Positions 1-14,000 of a stretch of 64,000 nt of DNA are shown one piece after another; within the stretch, counting starts at the first letter, position 1, and every line of letters begins with the position of its first letter. The stretch is from Paracyclopina nana (Eukaryota; Arthropoda; Copepoda; Cyclopoida; Cyclopettidae): the NCBI GenBank assembly GCA_019096065.1, contig JAGUCH010000003.1:6882001-6946000 (forward strand), read 5' to 3'. The translations under genes and the position numbers were made by a program. The notes under the pieces were generated by a model. That model saw nothing but the letters and a program-made list of their open reading frames with translations. It did not search any database and was not told the DNA's origin.

Positions 1-3000
1 ACGTAGTACCCTGCACTTGATTAGGATCACCTATATAGCAATATGGCAGCATATGCCTTATGAAAATCGAGCGTGGTTTTTTTGTGATGGTGATGATGGC
101 GCTCCAAAACAATGCCCAAATCAAGATCGTGAGAACAAAAGCTGACATGAATTTTCGCTTTTAGCCAGGTTGACCTCCGATTCGAGATCGATCGTTCTTG
201 TCACTTGGTTTTGGGCAAGGGTATTCACTCATCTGGCTGTCAGAGGGTTACAACATGACCCGAGTGAGGTCGAATTTCCATTTTTGCGCAAACAGTTATG
301 CCCGGTGACACATATTTCTTTGTACCACGTGACGAACCAAAACATAGCGGTCCGCGCTTTTCTTGTCAAGCTGCGGGAGCATTAGCCCAATCCAATTGCC
401 ATTTGGGTAGGCAATTGCAGCGCGAGCTGACACACAATTATCTTGTCTGACCTGTCAGAATTCTTTTCGTCAGGAAAGCGCCTCTAAATGGACGTCTTTG
501 GCATGCGATGCAAATGCAGCCAACTCGTTTTCACATCTTGGTGATTTATGCTTTGCTATTATTATTTTTTGCAGCGGCGCTTGCCAGCTTTAAGGGGGAT
601 CTCGAAGAAAGTTTCTTCACCCCTCGCGCGAGCATATTGAATTCGTTCCAGCATAAACTGGCATGCTTGATGCTCATCATTGCGAGAATCATCATTGCGT
701 AATGAAATAGGTCGTCGCACTCTATTAGAGGCACGCGAGCTGAGTCAATTTGAGAAGCGAGAAAAATACCCATGTGGCAACCTTCGTGCGAAAAAAAATA
801 GTCGCCGTAATTTGTGGGCATTACTCGCGTCTCCCTGTTATTTGTCCACTTTTTGCCGGCCGCCGCGCGGGCTTTTCGCGCAAATAAGGCACCGAAAATA
901 GCGAGCCCACAGGCATGCCTTTTAATTGCGCATGGAAACCTCTGATCAGCTCCTCGTGTTTAAAACGGCTCTTGTCGGATGATCGATTAGCTTCGATCTC
1001 GAGCAAAAAAGGTACCAACGTGTCCTGAATACGACACGTTCATATGTGCGCAGCGCGGCTGAGTTACGAATCAATGGGCGTAGTCGTGAACGGCCTCATA
1101 AAAGTCGTCAACAATTCCAAACACATTTCCTGTCACAATAACTTCTGGCTTGATATCTCTATTCACTTTTGGCAAGGCCCTTGCTTTCAAAGGCTTAGGA
1201 CCGCGCCCCATCAAGCCTCTTATGCGCGAGCGCAATTGAACTATCAAGTGCGTTATAAAATGGGAATATAACGCTACCTACGATCGCGACGACTTCAATC
1301 ATGATCGCGCTTAATGGATCTGCGCCGTGAAAGTGAGCATTAGTGACGACGCAGAAGCGAAACACTACATGAGCATAACAATAATTATAATAGTAAAGCA
1401 CGCAGCAAGAATGCGGAAACAAGGAGCGTTTTTTGCTCTCTCGCCCAACAACAAGCCATTTACCGTTGCTGGCGAATATTACGCCACTATCGCATGCACA
1501 AGGGGCTTTATGACCAGAGACAGCTTGACCTTCATTGAGAATAATGGGCGGCCGAAGAGTTAAACGGTCGCCCCCCTTTACACTTCATGAGAAATGATAG
1601 CAATATTCAAGGAGCCAGAGGGCAAAAAATTGAGATAAGCGTCTTCCTTATTGCGGGAGGTCCTAACTGCTCGCGATGGCAAAAAGTCACCCCGCATCAT
1701 TCGTCTCCCGAATCAATTCAGAATAAAAAGCGGGAGGAGGTGAGAACATCAATATTCTTGAAGGTTCCTCCAAGACAGATGATTGCGAGGTTTGTTTTGC
1801 CAAACTGCTTTTTTTGTCGGCCTGGCCGAGGAGGCGAGCATATCGCAGCGCGAAATTCCAATCTGCCCATTGAAAGCGTGAATAATCGGCGCGGAGATTG
1901 CCTCCACTTTTGGCAATGACACCAGAATTTGCATCTACCAGCACATTTGCACCATAAACCTTTTAGTAGACGCGCGTGCAATAAAATTAAATCGCATCGC
2001 CTGGCCGCAAAGTCATTTGCCCATTTTATTAGAGACATACGTACAAGTGGTCCGATAAGTTAAACGGCTCTATTTGACAGTCAATAATGTGGGGACCATT
2101 TAACTCTAACGGACCTCAATAATGAACCAGCTTGTTTGTCATTTACAACGAGGAATATTTCCAAATCACCAGCATAACTTAGTTTTTGAAGCGTCATTGT
2201 TGATGGGCCAGGGGGATTCATTACGACGATGCCTTAATGCTCGCCTCATGAAGGTTTGAGGGGATATCTAGCGCGCGAGCTGTATATCGTGTGAAAGTGT
2301 AGCATCTTCAACGCGGATCCATGCAAATCTTGGGCATATTCATGCAGCCTAGAGAAAGTCGGCAATTTGCTAGTAGTGATGCTATCAAGCTTGTAGGTAT
2401 GTGCGACATCGGTCATTAGTATTCACTTTAAGCGGCAGTCGATGTCATAAGGTAGATAGCCGAATTAGAGCTAACAAGAGACTCTATCATCATGACTAGT
2501 CGAGTTTCCCCGTGCAGCATCGCAGAATGAAGCGGGCCAGGAAAATGTTGCTGCTATTCAAATGCTAAATTGTGAAAGTGGCCTTTTGGAAGAAACCCAA
2601 TTGATCGGGGTGCATTGTGTTCTCGCACATACTTTCCTTTATTAAGGACTCATTAAGGGCAGCTGCGAGGATTCGACACGCCACACGCGAAAACCTTTTC
2701 ATGAATTCGTATGCAGTGTCAACGAGTACGTAAGCCGGGTCGAAAGGCAGCCAGAAAGATGCGCGATGATCATCTTGCCTCAGAGAAGAAGATTTCTCTT
2801 CCTCAAGAAATGAACGCTGATTTTTTTGAGGGGGCGTGGAAATTGAAAATTTCTCCCACGAGAATCACGGCATGTACCTATGTTGAATATTGCGACAATT
2901 TTCAGCGAAAGAAGAATTAGCACTTGGCAGCCGGGAGACTTGGCATCTACACTAAAAATGGCCAACAACTGAGTGAAAGTTGAGCTTTTGCATCATTGTG

Positions 3001-3465
3001 CCACCCAGACACTTTTGCTGGCGTGCTAGCTTGGCCGCGCTGGCTTTGCGACCATCGCAGCTTCAGCATTCATTGCCCTTTGGATAATATATGTGCGTCG
3101 TACGCAACATCAGCTTTCTGGAAGAAACCATCCTATCTGGACAGTCCATCTGATTTACGGATCAAATGTTGGGGCGTTTCACGCCAGTCTCTCGGAGACT
3201 TGAACGCCCGGGATATCTTCATAGCTTTACTTGTACGCTTATGGGTGCCATTTAAAAAGGTCGATTCCCTAACGGCGGGAGTTGCGAAATGCTCTCGCGT
3301 GTTATTACAATTTCAGCTCATTACGGGCCCATTAGCCAGTGGGTAGCTGGCTTGTTGAATGAGGAAAGTTGACCGTCATTATTTTCACAGCTAGAGATGC
3401 TTGTCATAAGGAAGTATTAGGGGGCAAATTCGCTCCGCTGTTATCCTCCCCAGGCAAGAGGGGGC

Positions 3466-3474
3466 TATAAAAAG
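3466..3474 (+). promoter_or_regulatory. TATA-box-like core promoter candidate
   Basis: The sequence GGGGGCTATAAAAAGGGTCGC contains a textbook TATA box in a GC-rich setting. A start site would be expected near 3495-3500. No coding exon can be assigned downstream until 11036, so it could drive a 5' non-coding exon of DAAM or a non-coding RNA, or be fortuitous. Confidence 0.35.
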
Positions 3475-5560
3475 GGTCGCACTTGCTGGGCCGCTGACGC
3501 ACAAAAAACCACCACTACTACTATCTGTAGTACACAGTACACCTGTGCGAGCGGGTTAAAATTCATGGCATATACTTTCAATTATCACCGACAACGAGAT
3601 AGCGCACTTTTTTCCGCGTGAGCTCCTCAGGATTGTGAAACGCTACGTCTCATTGCCAATGCATGAATGATAAGTATCTCGTCATTAAGGGAAGTGGGCG
3701 CTAAAGTCATAAAGCGCCGATCTTGACCCAAAAATTTGGGTTGAAATGGAAAGTGCATCATTTAACGGCGGCCGCGGTACTAACCCGACGCCCACGAAAT
3801 AAGAGGCGGCGAGGCGTGGAGTTTTGCATGCAAAGAACGATGCAGAAATCCTTTCGAGGAATGAAAGCTGAGGGAATTCGCTAATGATACGTCTTTTGAA
3901 TGCGACCAAAAGAGGCCTAGTATCTTTCGCCATCGCAGACAGCTGAATCGTGACCTTTCACAATCCTCGGCTCTTAATGAGATTGTCATATGCAAATATG
4001 GCGCGTGGAAAAAACGCGTGTAAATAGTGCTCTTCTGCAGCTGGCAAGCAAAAAAACCGAACAGACGTCTGCTGAGACTCCAAAGTGATTGTCAAACATT
4101 GACTCTCGAAAAGAGGTTGACTCATCATTGAGACTACCTGGCAATTATGCAGCCCGTCGTCAAGTGAAAGTTTGCTATAGACTTGAGATCAAAGTTGACA
4201 TTGCATTCCGCTCAATTATTCAGGCGTGGATGATGCTGATACCATTCGATGATGATGACGCAAGATTATGCGTCAAAAGCTGAATGGGGAGGAGCAGGCT
4301 ATATTTGTGTCCCAAGCATGCAATTCCTGCATGCTGGAATCGAGCATGCACAAAACCATCTTTAAGGCTGGGCCAACCTGACTTTTTCCTCGACGATGCT
4401 GATATGCGGTTTGCTGAAAATTTGAAGGGGAGAAGTAGAAACTTTTCTCAGCTCGGTAATTTTGCTTATCAGCTAGCTAACTCAATTGACACTTCAATTA
4501 CTGCCGCCATCTATCCACTCAGCTGATCGAGTGGGACATCACGACTCTTGACTGCGACGAGGGCACAAAAAGATATATTCATGTATGGGGTGCACCTAAA
4601 ATGAGCTGATAGAAGTCGTACAAAACACTCAAAGTTGGTGGAGCAATTTCCCGTCATTAAAAAGTTTTCATCGTCGCGCACTTTTTCTCATCAGTCAATC
4701 CGATGATGAGACGTGGAAAGTAATTTAACCTCTCAAATAGCTATCTCGAAAGTGCTGCTTGCAGGATTGAACAATGCTGCAATCGTAATTTTATTTTTGG
4801 TATATGGCCTGGGATCGCGGAAACAAATGACCTAAAACAAGTACTTTCTCCAATTTAACTTCTCTCCCTGATACCCTATAGGTCGCTCCTTGAAAAAAGA
4901 TTAAGTGCACACACGGGTAATTTCTATCACCATGCAGCTCTAGCCGCGGCAGGCGCAGCAAGGATACGTACGTAGCGCGGCTGACCTCAAGAAAATCCGT
5001 CATCACCTTTTTTAAAAGCCCTAGCCAACTAAGCCCCGAGCTGAATCCGCTTCTCGCAATGTCAATTTCCGACAAGATTTGTTGAGCTACCAAAATTGAT
5101 GGTCAAATGGTGAACAACCATGAAAGACTAGCTGGAACCCACCCCCTCGGGTGGATACCATATCATTAGCTACTTAAGCGCCAAAAGTTTCACTTCAAAC
5201 CCCATCAGCATCAAGGACGCGCCATTGCTTGTGAATAATCTGGCTATGTACCAGAACTACTGCTGCACATGTGCATGATGGCCTAAAATTGGCAAATAGA
5301 AATTGCCCCCATGGCTGTGTGGGGTCGACTTCCTGGCAACGGCAAAGTAATTTTGCCTTTCCGGATCCCTGCACACAATGAGCCCAAAAGCAGCCACATA
5401 ATGGCCAGTTTTGGAGAAGAGTCAAATGTCAAAAATGACTCAATTACCGTAGCGGTATCTTTTCAATTTTCATGAGAAAATAGCAGGGGCAACAGGAAAC
5501 CATCCTATTTACAAGGTACATGATGGGTGGCTTTGGGATTACTTTCCACTCACCTCCTGC

Positions 5561-5597
5561 GAAGAAGAAGAAGACGACGACGACGAGAGAGAGAGGC
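5561..5597. repeat. Compound microsatellite (GAA)n(GAC)n(GA)n
   Basis: A purine-rich compound simple repeat that changes unit from GAA to GAC to GA without interruption. It lies in non-coding DNA. Confidence 0.85.
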
Positions 5598-8500
5598 TTA
5601 GAAATATGGCTATGCTTTCAGGCATTAATAGCATCAGCGGCATCATAAGAAATGGCATCTGAGCGCTAAAGCCTAATCTTTGATGACAAGTCACTCACGA
5701 CGATGCAGCAGCAATGAGTTCAGCAGGAGCAAGAAAGGATGGTTTTCTATGCGTCAAATGAGCAAAAAGTCGAGAGATCTTGCAGCTAGATACAATTGGC
5801 TCGCATTTTCTACTCGAAATAGCTATTAGCCTCAAAAATACATGACCATAACAACTTGTCAGTAGACGCGAAAATGAATGTAAGCAAAGTAATTCATCTT
5901 TGCTTTTCTTGTTGCAAAAAGACAATGGATTGAGATAGAGAGACCTTTTTATCTTAAAGAAGCAGAGCTAGAAAAAGGGTTTTTTTCCATCTCGTGAAGC
6001 ACATTCCAAAAAAGCCACACAGTTATCCTGTTTTCAAAGTGTTCAACATGATGAAAAATTGAGATAGCATTGTGTCTCCATGGATACGGTAATTAACAAA
6101 ATATTAACGTGTTTCGTTAATTGGTGGAGATATCATCAATAAAATTAGGCGTCACCAGAATCGAATTGTTTTTCTGATGCAGACAAAAGAAAAAACACCT
6201 AAAAAAGGCATAATTTACAAGACAAAAGTATTTTTTAAGTGTAACAAGAAGATTTGACGTACCATAACAAATAACAGGAAAGTGATAATTAGTTTCAAGA
6301 ATTGATAGATAGGCTGTACATCAGTTCGAAATGAAAATAAAAAAATCGCGCATCATCCTGAGGTGTAGCCTTCATACGATTTCTTTCGTATAGAGTATAG
6401 CGAACTGCAACGCTTGAAATGGCACACATAGAGTCCTTTAAAGGTGAAGCTTGAGAGTTGAATGATCGCTTAAATTCGAATAAAAAGTTTCAAAGCATTA
6501 GGCAATTCAAATTAAGCGGATTTTCAAGAAATGCTCGTAGTCATCATCACCTTGAACCAACCTGCTGCTCCTCTTATGGCTAAGGCTGTTTGTTGTTCGT
6601 CAGATCAAAGGCTCGTTTCATAAAGCACTTGCGCACATCTATGAACTCTTTGAGGGCAAAGTCAATTTGGCAGCAGCTGCAGCAGAGTTTTCGCATTTTC
6701 CACAGGGACTAGAAAAATTCCCCAACGTGGCCTAGCTTTGCCCCGTGCTCGCGCGAGACACGACAAAATGGGTCATTAAACTAAAGCTACTACTTTGCAT
6801 TCACCATTTGACGACAGACAACTTTCTAGCTTTTGTGACAAAGGTCGTTCAACCTTAATCCTCGGCGACCTGGGCATTATAAGAAAATTAGCCGAGGCCG
6901 GATTTATTTGACAGCTGCAACAGAGAGCTCAAAATTGGTGTCACAGCTCATTTGGCCTATTTCACATATCCTCAGGATTGCTTATTGTTGTTTGTCTCCT
7001 TGAGCGGGCGCAGCCCCTGGGAAAAACGAGCCATGTTCAGGCAGTTCTTGCACGTTTTTGCAGGGTTCAGCAACAAAGGATTTGCCAAAGAGTAGCAGCA
7101 GCAGAATAGGATAATGAAAACTTGCAGGGCTTCTTCGAAATGAAACCAAGCCTCATCATCATATGAAAGAAACACCGAGTCTAGTAAGTAGCATGAAAAA
7201 GTGATAAAACTCTCGTAGCTGCTACCCCCATTGATGATTCATCTCCGATTTCCGTACCCTATATGCAGCAGCCTGACTGCACTCATCGTTGCCGGCGAAG
7301 TTGTTTTGGAGGAAAAGAAAGCCAAGCAACAATCATTCCAAGTTGTGCGAGACTACAACATGAGCAGAAAATACAGTAGATCTGTGTGAGCAAATATACG
7401 TACATATACACCCGAGCATCATCCATTCCCCCAGCTGAGCGTGCACTTGCGCTCTACCTTGCTGTGTCACGGCCCCGCTTTGGGGGTGAAGTATCTGAGC
7501 TCAGTTATGCGGCAAATCTTCGAGTCGAGAGACACGCTCTTCGCTAGTGCAGCAGTAGAGAATTTGAGAAAACAAAAACGCGCTTGGATCAAGTATGGCT
7601 TCTCAGCCATCAGTGTGAGGCCTCGTAACGGCCTGTTAGCAAGAAAGGACAATTAAGCGAGACAGTATGCATTGCTTCCATCTGCCGGAAAACATGCCTT
7701 CGGTCAGGGTGCCCGATATGTCTCAGGTAGGCACAGAGCAATATTTGTTTTACTGTACGCGCATTCCGTGACGAGGAAGATGTTGGTTTTTTTCTGGACA
7801 CGTGAATGGGTCGTAAACAGGGCGATTTTCATGGAAGGATGAACCGAATTCCTAAGAAACCTCGATCTCGCGCGGTGAAAGTCGTCGCTCATCTTTAAAT
7901 GTTTTGACAAGTTTTCATGACCATGCCCAGCTCGAGGGGACAGATGAAAAATGAAGACACTTAGCAGGCGCAGCACACATGATGATTATTATGGCGGCAG
8001 TAAATTTTTTCGGAAAAATCCACTTCAACTCTAGCACCACGTAGACAGGGCTCCACCGTGCCCAAGCAAGCACGGTGGTCCAATAACATACATGCCCCGT
8101 TCTGTCAAAACCCACTTGAGTTGGGTTTTTTACTCTCCCAGGGAGGCCTCCCTCCTCAAGGCCCTGAAATTCATTTTTTCTTTTAATAGTCGCGCGCACA
8201 GTCCGTAGCAGCCATGGAGCGATTTCCTCAAAAGAGGGAGAAAAAGTGTCCTGCTGAGCGCTTGCTTTTCTTCTCGCTGAAAAAACTATGCGTGATATGA
8301 ATCAAAGTCAAATTAAGGGGAAACCGTGATGTATAATCCCAATGCCAGCTATTTTCAGTGATGTGGGAATAAACGCGACGTAAGCAGCGAAGGACGGCAT
8401 CATTGGAAGCTCATTTGCAAATGCAATTTCTTGAACAGGTGTCCCCCAGGCATGCTATAGTAGTCGTAGTAGGACCATAAGTAGTACGCTGTCTAATGAT

Positions 8501-10832
8501 CCTTGGAAAGTGTGGAAGGGGTTCACGGGGAAATCTTTTCCTCATTTGGCATCCCAGCATGGGGCCCTTACCTCTCGATTTACTCGATGCTGCTCCTATC
8601 ATTTTTCAAAGCAGATCGGCAGTTAGTTGCATTTACAGGCCAATGTTCAGAAATTTCATCATTAATGGGGGATTTTCGTGTTGTTGGTCATGGCCCTGAA
8701 ATGGCAAGCAAGCAGCTGCTGCTGCAGTACTCTTGCTCCTCCTGCAAGTGATTTGTACTACTCCTATATCTCTCAGAAAGTATCGCGGATGGGGCTAATG
8801 ATTGCGCGAGGGCACCATGATTAAAATCACCTCCATGATACCCACCAATGTCAGATCCATCACAGAAAATTGAAGTTATTTTGTTCTCCAGATCAAACTT
8901 TGGCGCTACCATCTGACACGCCATGCAGCCATTACTTTGACCCTGAATGATCCTGCTGCTACCGTAAAAATTTTGCGCGCACATGCAGCCATCTTTTTAG
9001 TAAAGTGAGAAAGAGAGAGAGAGGTCTTCTGTTGCAGTTGCTCAACAATCCTGGGAAAATGTAGATCTTGAGCATATACAATGCCAAGCTAAACTGACAC
9101 AATTCGCACTGATTTTGACGTTTCTCCGCGTCCTTACTTGCTAAGGAAGTAAATATGTGGTGGGAAAAATAATCCCGCGCAAGTTTTAGCTCCCGTACCG
9201 AGTAGCTAATTTAGAGGTGCTGCTGCTGCTACTGCAATTATGAGAAAAATAACCCAAGAGCCTCAATAATTAGCTCAAGCGCCTTCGGCCATCATCATCT
9301 GAGGAGCTTGCTAAAAGGGTGGTGGTACTTTTCACAAGCATTTGTCCTTGTGGTTGGTGGAGGACCCATTTCTGTTTTCTGACCTGCTGCAACTACTATT
9401 GAGGCTCTTTTACGCCCATTTTTGTCGCACAAGCTCCTGTCAGGCCAAAACTCCAGGGGGATGACAAAAAAGAGCGGTCCAACTTTTTTTTACGCCGTAC
9501 GTGATGTGGTGGCTAAAGAGGCAGGAGAATTTTTCGCATCATGCATTCATGCAATTCCATCCAAAAACTTCGGTTGAAAAAGTTGGGGAGAATGGATGAT
9601 GATCATCATCCTGGACTTATGGGCTTGCGTGTGCGTCCATCCAGCATTTTTCCATCAAAGCAGGCGAAATTCTTGGGCTAGGAGGAGCAGCTATGCCAGA
9701 GAAAATTGGAAATTCACTTTCAATTTAGATGCAGCAACGGTGACTTATTGCGAAACGCCCACAACTACATGCGCATATGACTGCAATGGTCGGCCAAGCC
9801 TTGCCACGCATTGCTGCTACGTGGGGCGGAGAAATTGGGCTTTTTTGCGCAGATCTGGAAAAAGGGCATTCTGCCCTTGAATCTCGCCCGAAAAATGCGC
9901 TCAAGAATGTCGTGTGGCTGGATTTCTGAGGCAGTAGCTGCTGCACTCAAGTGCACCTGGAGAAATTCCTTTTGTTTGACGTCCCTTCATTGTTGAGGAG
10001 ATCAAATTGCTGTACTACCGAGCGACGTGTGTGGGTTGCAGATTGACTGACTATCGATGAAAAAAAAGAAAATTATGGTTACGGTACATATCATCTGTGT
10101 GCTAAGCAAATAAGGACAGCCACTTCATCCATTCATTTCTCCATGGCATGGTGGAGTGCATAGCAAAAAAGGAAGGAGGAGAAGGACTATATTGTTCCGT
10201 GAACGAATACATCACAATGCAGTTTTTTCCTCCTGGCTTCTCATAGCGGTAGTCGATCTTGATGATGGACTAACCCTTTTTTGTGCACTTTTTTCCAAGT
10301 AGCCCATTGTGAGCCTCGGTGAAAAGTTATCCCCGTGTCATTGCTGTATTCAAATCGGAGCACTTAATCAGTTCACCCAGGCATGGCAGTCGCACAATTT
10401 GTAATCTGATGTTCGGCATCTCCTCTGCAGCAGCACGAAAAAATGCGCATGAATGTGACACAGTTTTGCTCGACATCCGACACGGAGCATCTATCATTTG
10501 GCTGGTGTCAAAAGAGTTGAGAAGAGCCACCCATGCTGCTGTTGCAGCAGGCGCGTTGTTGCATTTTCAAAGATGCAAGCAGTCCGCGCGCGTTCAAGTC
10601 TCCACCATAAATTAAAACTCGGAATGATATGCGCGTGTGCTTGTGTGTGAGGCGAAAACCACTTTTACGACATCGGTTCTTAAAAGCAGCCATATAACCC
10701 CACGTGAGCATCATGGGCGACATAGTACACACATGTTCTGGCGGTGCAGATATCACAACCTCACGAGTCGACCTTAGCATCTCGTATACACACAGATCTA
10801 GATCACTTCACGTTTCTCTCCTCTATTTCCTG

Positions 10833-10857
10833 GATGATGACGATGATGATGAAGAAG
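10833..10857. repeat. GAT/GAC/GAA triplet repeat
   Basis: An imperfect run of GAT triplets about 180 bases upstream of the first visible DAAM exon. Similar GAT/ATC runs recur throughout the non-coding parts of the window. Confidence 0.7.
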
Positions 10858-11035
10858 CCTTGAGTTGGCTTTGTGAATATTCTTCGGCCGCATCGCGAGC
10901 CTATTTTTACTCACATGAGGTTACCTCATGCACCAATTACAGCTTCAAATGCACTCGCGCGCGAGCATTTATTAATGCGCATAGCTGCCAATTTGAGGAT
11001 CGTTTATCAAACATCTATGTGTTTTCTACTTGCAG

Positions 11036-14000
11036 GTTTGGGAAGCCCTTCCTAATCATTTCCCCAAGCTGTCGAGGCCGCCTTCTCTGGCGGAAATTCA
11101 CTTTCCACACTACTCGGTCTCCGACCTGCCCAAGCCCGATCTGGCCAAGAAACTGAACAGCCTTCATGCTCAGTTTTCAGCCCTGCCCAAAAGCCTCAAG
11201 ACTCTGACGCCAAGTGGGAGCAGCAGCAGCGAGGCCTCGTCATCCTCCACCTCCAAAATGGAGGGGATATCATCCAAATTGAAAAGGCAGGGCTGGTGCG
11301 GATGCCTGCGCGATGACGAGCCCCCAGAAATAACCTACTGTGTGGTCGACGGGGCGGGCACCCTGAGCCTCCAGGCGGTTACACCAGCAGTCCCAATGCC
11401 TGATGAAGAAGAATTGAATGCGAAATTTGCAGAACTGGTGGTGAGTACATAGCTAGCATTGCATGTCACCAATGGCAAGTCATCCTTGGGAATTTGCTAA
11501 TATTTCTTTCTGTGTATCATCGATGGATCACGTGTGAAACGTGAGTGGGAGACTTTTTGATTGGGTGCAGCAGGGGCGCGCATTGTTTTACAACTTGACC
11601 TTCCGTCATCATCATCAAAAGTTTCTATTCACAAAATTGCTTCCTCACACACACACGATGAATGTTCGTAGTGGTAGCTGTGATTTATGGGCTGTTCGGA
11701 ATGGAAATTCCATCACTGTCTCAATGGTTACGTGATGGATGTGCGGTCATCCCCTCAAAAAACACGATATTATTAGAACCGCAATCCTTGGGCGCGAGCA
11801 GCGCCAATTTCGGGCCGAAAAAACCAGGAATTCTTGCACACACTCAGATTGAGAAAAAGCCTAGTAATTTTTTCGGTCCGCGTCACTGCGTCTGGCGGCG
11901 GTGATATTTGGCTGTCCAAATTGGGCCATTTATGCATTTATGCCAGCTAGTCTAGTAAAGTTCACGACTTTCATTTAAAATTCCTCCCTACCCACTTATG
12001 AATAAATTTCCTCGGATCTTTTTATGGGGATCCTCCTACTAGTCACTTTCCCCTGCTTGTAGTAACCTCGAAATACGTGCAAGTCACAAGTTATATCCCT
12101 TTTAACAGCAACAATTAGTTGATCTGAACATCACGTTTCTTTTTTCTCTTAGCTAGCACAGCCAGGCTGAAATGAAAAGAGATTAATGGACAAGTTGTGC
12201 TCCACGCCCTCTACCGCACAGGCGACACAACCATGAGCGTAAACCCGCACCGCAATGCAATATGTACCTTTCTTGTGAAATTAATCTTCTTGCGTGTGAT
12301 GCAAGATCTAAATATCTAATTGCACGAATCTGACAGGTAGCATCCTCCCCATTCATCTTGTGCATATTTTTTGAAATTGCAACGTGAGAGCAAGCCAGAC
12401 CTGGCTGATACAAGCAGAAAAATGTCCGATTTCGCGCTGCTGCGAAAATGAGACTTTGTCAAGCGACTTTTCCACTTGGCAGACCATGAATGAGAGGCCC
12501 ATTGTACATAAGATGACGTCTGACAATGACTTTAGTTTGCCTAGAGCGAGACGCCCATCGAACTCGCAGCTCGCAGGAAAACAATCAAAAAAGGACTCCA
12601 AAGTGGTGTCACGGGTGAAAGTGGCAGCATGAATGAGTACTCCTTTGCGCGCATTTTGACCCTTCGTTCTCGTCTTGCATACCCTCGCGGAGCAGTTATT
12701 GATGATCTGTAGCTGGAGCAGTTGATGAATTACTATCTGACGATCCAAACTCAATTTCACTTTCCTGCTGCTAAGCACACACCGGAGAAATGGGTGGAAT
12801 TCGTACGGACACTTTAATTAGGGATATGCAATGATTAAATTCCTTCTCCCCATCATGCGCAGGAGGAGCTTGACCTGTCGGCCCCTAACAAGACGGCTAT
12901 GCTAAGCCTGCCCAAGGAGAAAAAGTGGCAGATCTACTGCAGCCAAAAGGGCAGCCTCGGAAACGACACCGGCCTCAGCAACGACCCAGAGTTCTACATT
13001 GGCAAGGTGACCAGCCTCACCGGGCTCGAGTTCAGCCTCGACCTCGAGGAAAACCGGCAAAGGGCGCGAAGCCTGGACGGCCTGCAAATCGCACTCAGGA
13101 CCCAGCCCAACAGTTTTGTGGCTCGCTTCATCGAGGCCGACGGCCTCATCAAGCTGCTCGACTTTTTGACTGCGATGGACTACGAGAGCCGGCAGAGCAG
13201 CATACACACCGCCACGCTGGGCTGCATCAAAGCGCTCATGAATAATTCCGTGAGTTCAATTTCCAAGATTCTAATTGCGATATGGATTAATGAGATGCTC
13301 AATTGCGAAGTGGTGGCACACAGGGGCACTGCTGCCATAAAGCGTAGCTAGCAAATAGTATATGCTTAGCAGCCAGCTATAATTCGAATTTTCGGTATTT
13401 GATTTTTTCCAGACTGGTCGGGCCCACGTCCTGGCCCATCCGATTGGGGTGAACGTAATTGCTCAGAGCCTGAGCACTGAAAACCTCAAGACCAAGATCA
13501 ATGTACTTGAAATTTTGGGGGCCATGTGTCTTGTTCCGGGCGGGCACAAAAAGGTGCTCGAAGCCATGCTGCACTACCAGGTCTATGCTAACGAGCGAAC
13601 TCGCTTCCAAGGCATAATTAACGACCTCGATCGCAGCTCCGGCAAGTACCGCGATGATGTCAACGTGAAGACCGCCATTATGTCTTTCATCAATGCAATC
13701 CTCAATTATGGACCGGGCCAGGAGAACCTCGAGTTTCGCCTTCATCTGCGATACGAGTTTCTGATGCTCGGCATTCAACCGGTTATCGATAAGCTCAGGA
13801 AAAGCGAAAACGAGACGCTCAATCGCCACTTGGACTTTTTTGAAATGGTTCGCAACGAAGACGAGAAAGAGCTGGCGAAACGATTCGATCAGGTCCACGT
13901 GGACACAAAAAGCGCCGGCTCCATGTTTGAATGCATTCGAAAAAAGTTGAATCATACTGCAGCCTTTCCCCACTTTTTGTCCATGCTGCAGCACTGTCTG

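Larger units (their letters stand above)
1..11035. other. No supported gene: upstream or intronic DNA of DAAM
   Basis: No reading frame here shows a recognisable domain or a splice chain that joins the phase-0 acceptor at 11035. The stretch holds CAT/ATC triplet runs, a mixed GAA/GAC/GA microsatellite at 5561-5597, a good TATA box at 3466 and a hairpin cluster near 8053-8152. It is most simply the 5' flank or a first intron of DAAM, whose initiating exon may lie here unseen or outside the window. Confidence 0.5.

Noticed and set aside
10704-11156. 150-codon plus-strand frame overlapping the first DAAM exon
   Set aside because: It is in the wrong frame relative to the DAAM exon and runs through a GAT repeat and the acceptor site.
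12902-13207. Minus-strand and alternative-frame open frames over the DAAM exons
   Set aside because: They are antisense shadows of GC-rich coding DNA; the plus frame matches DAAM throughout.
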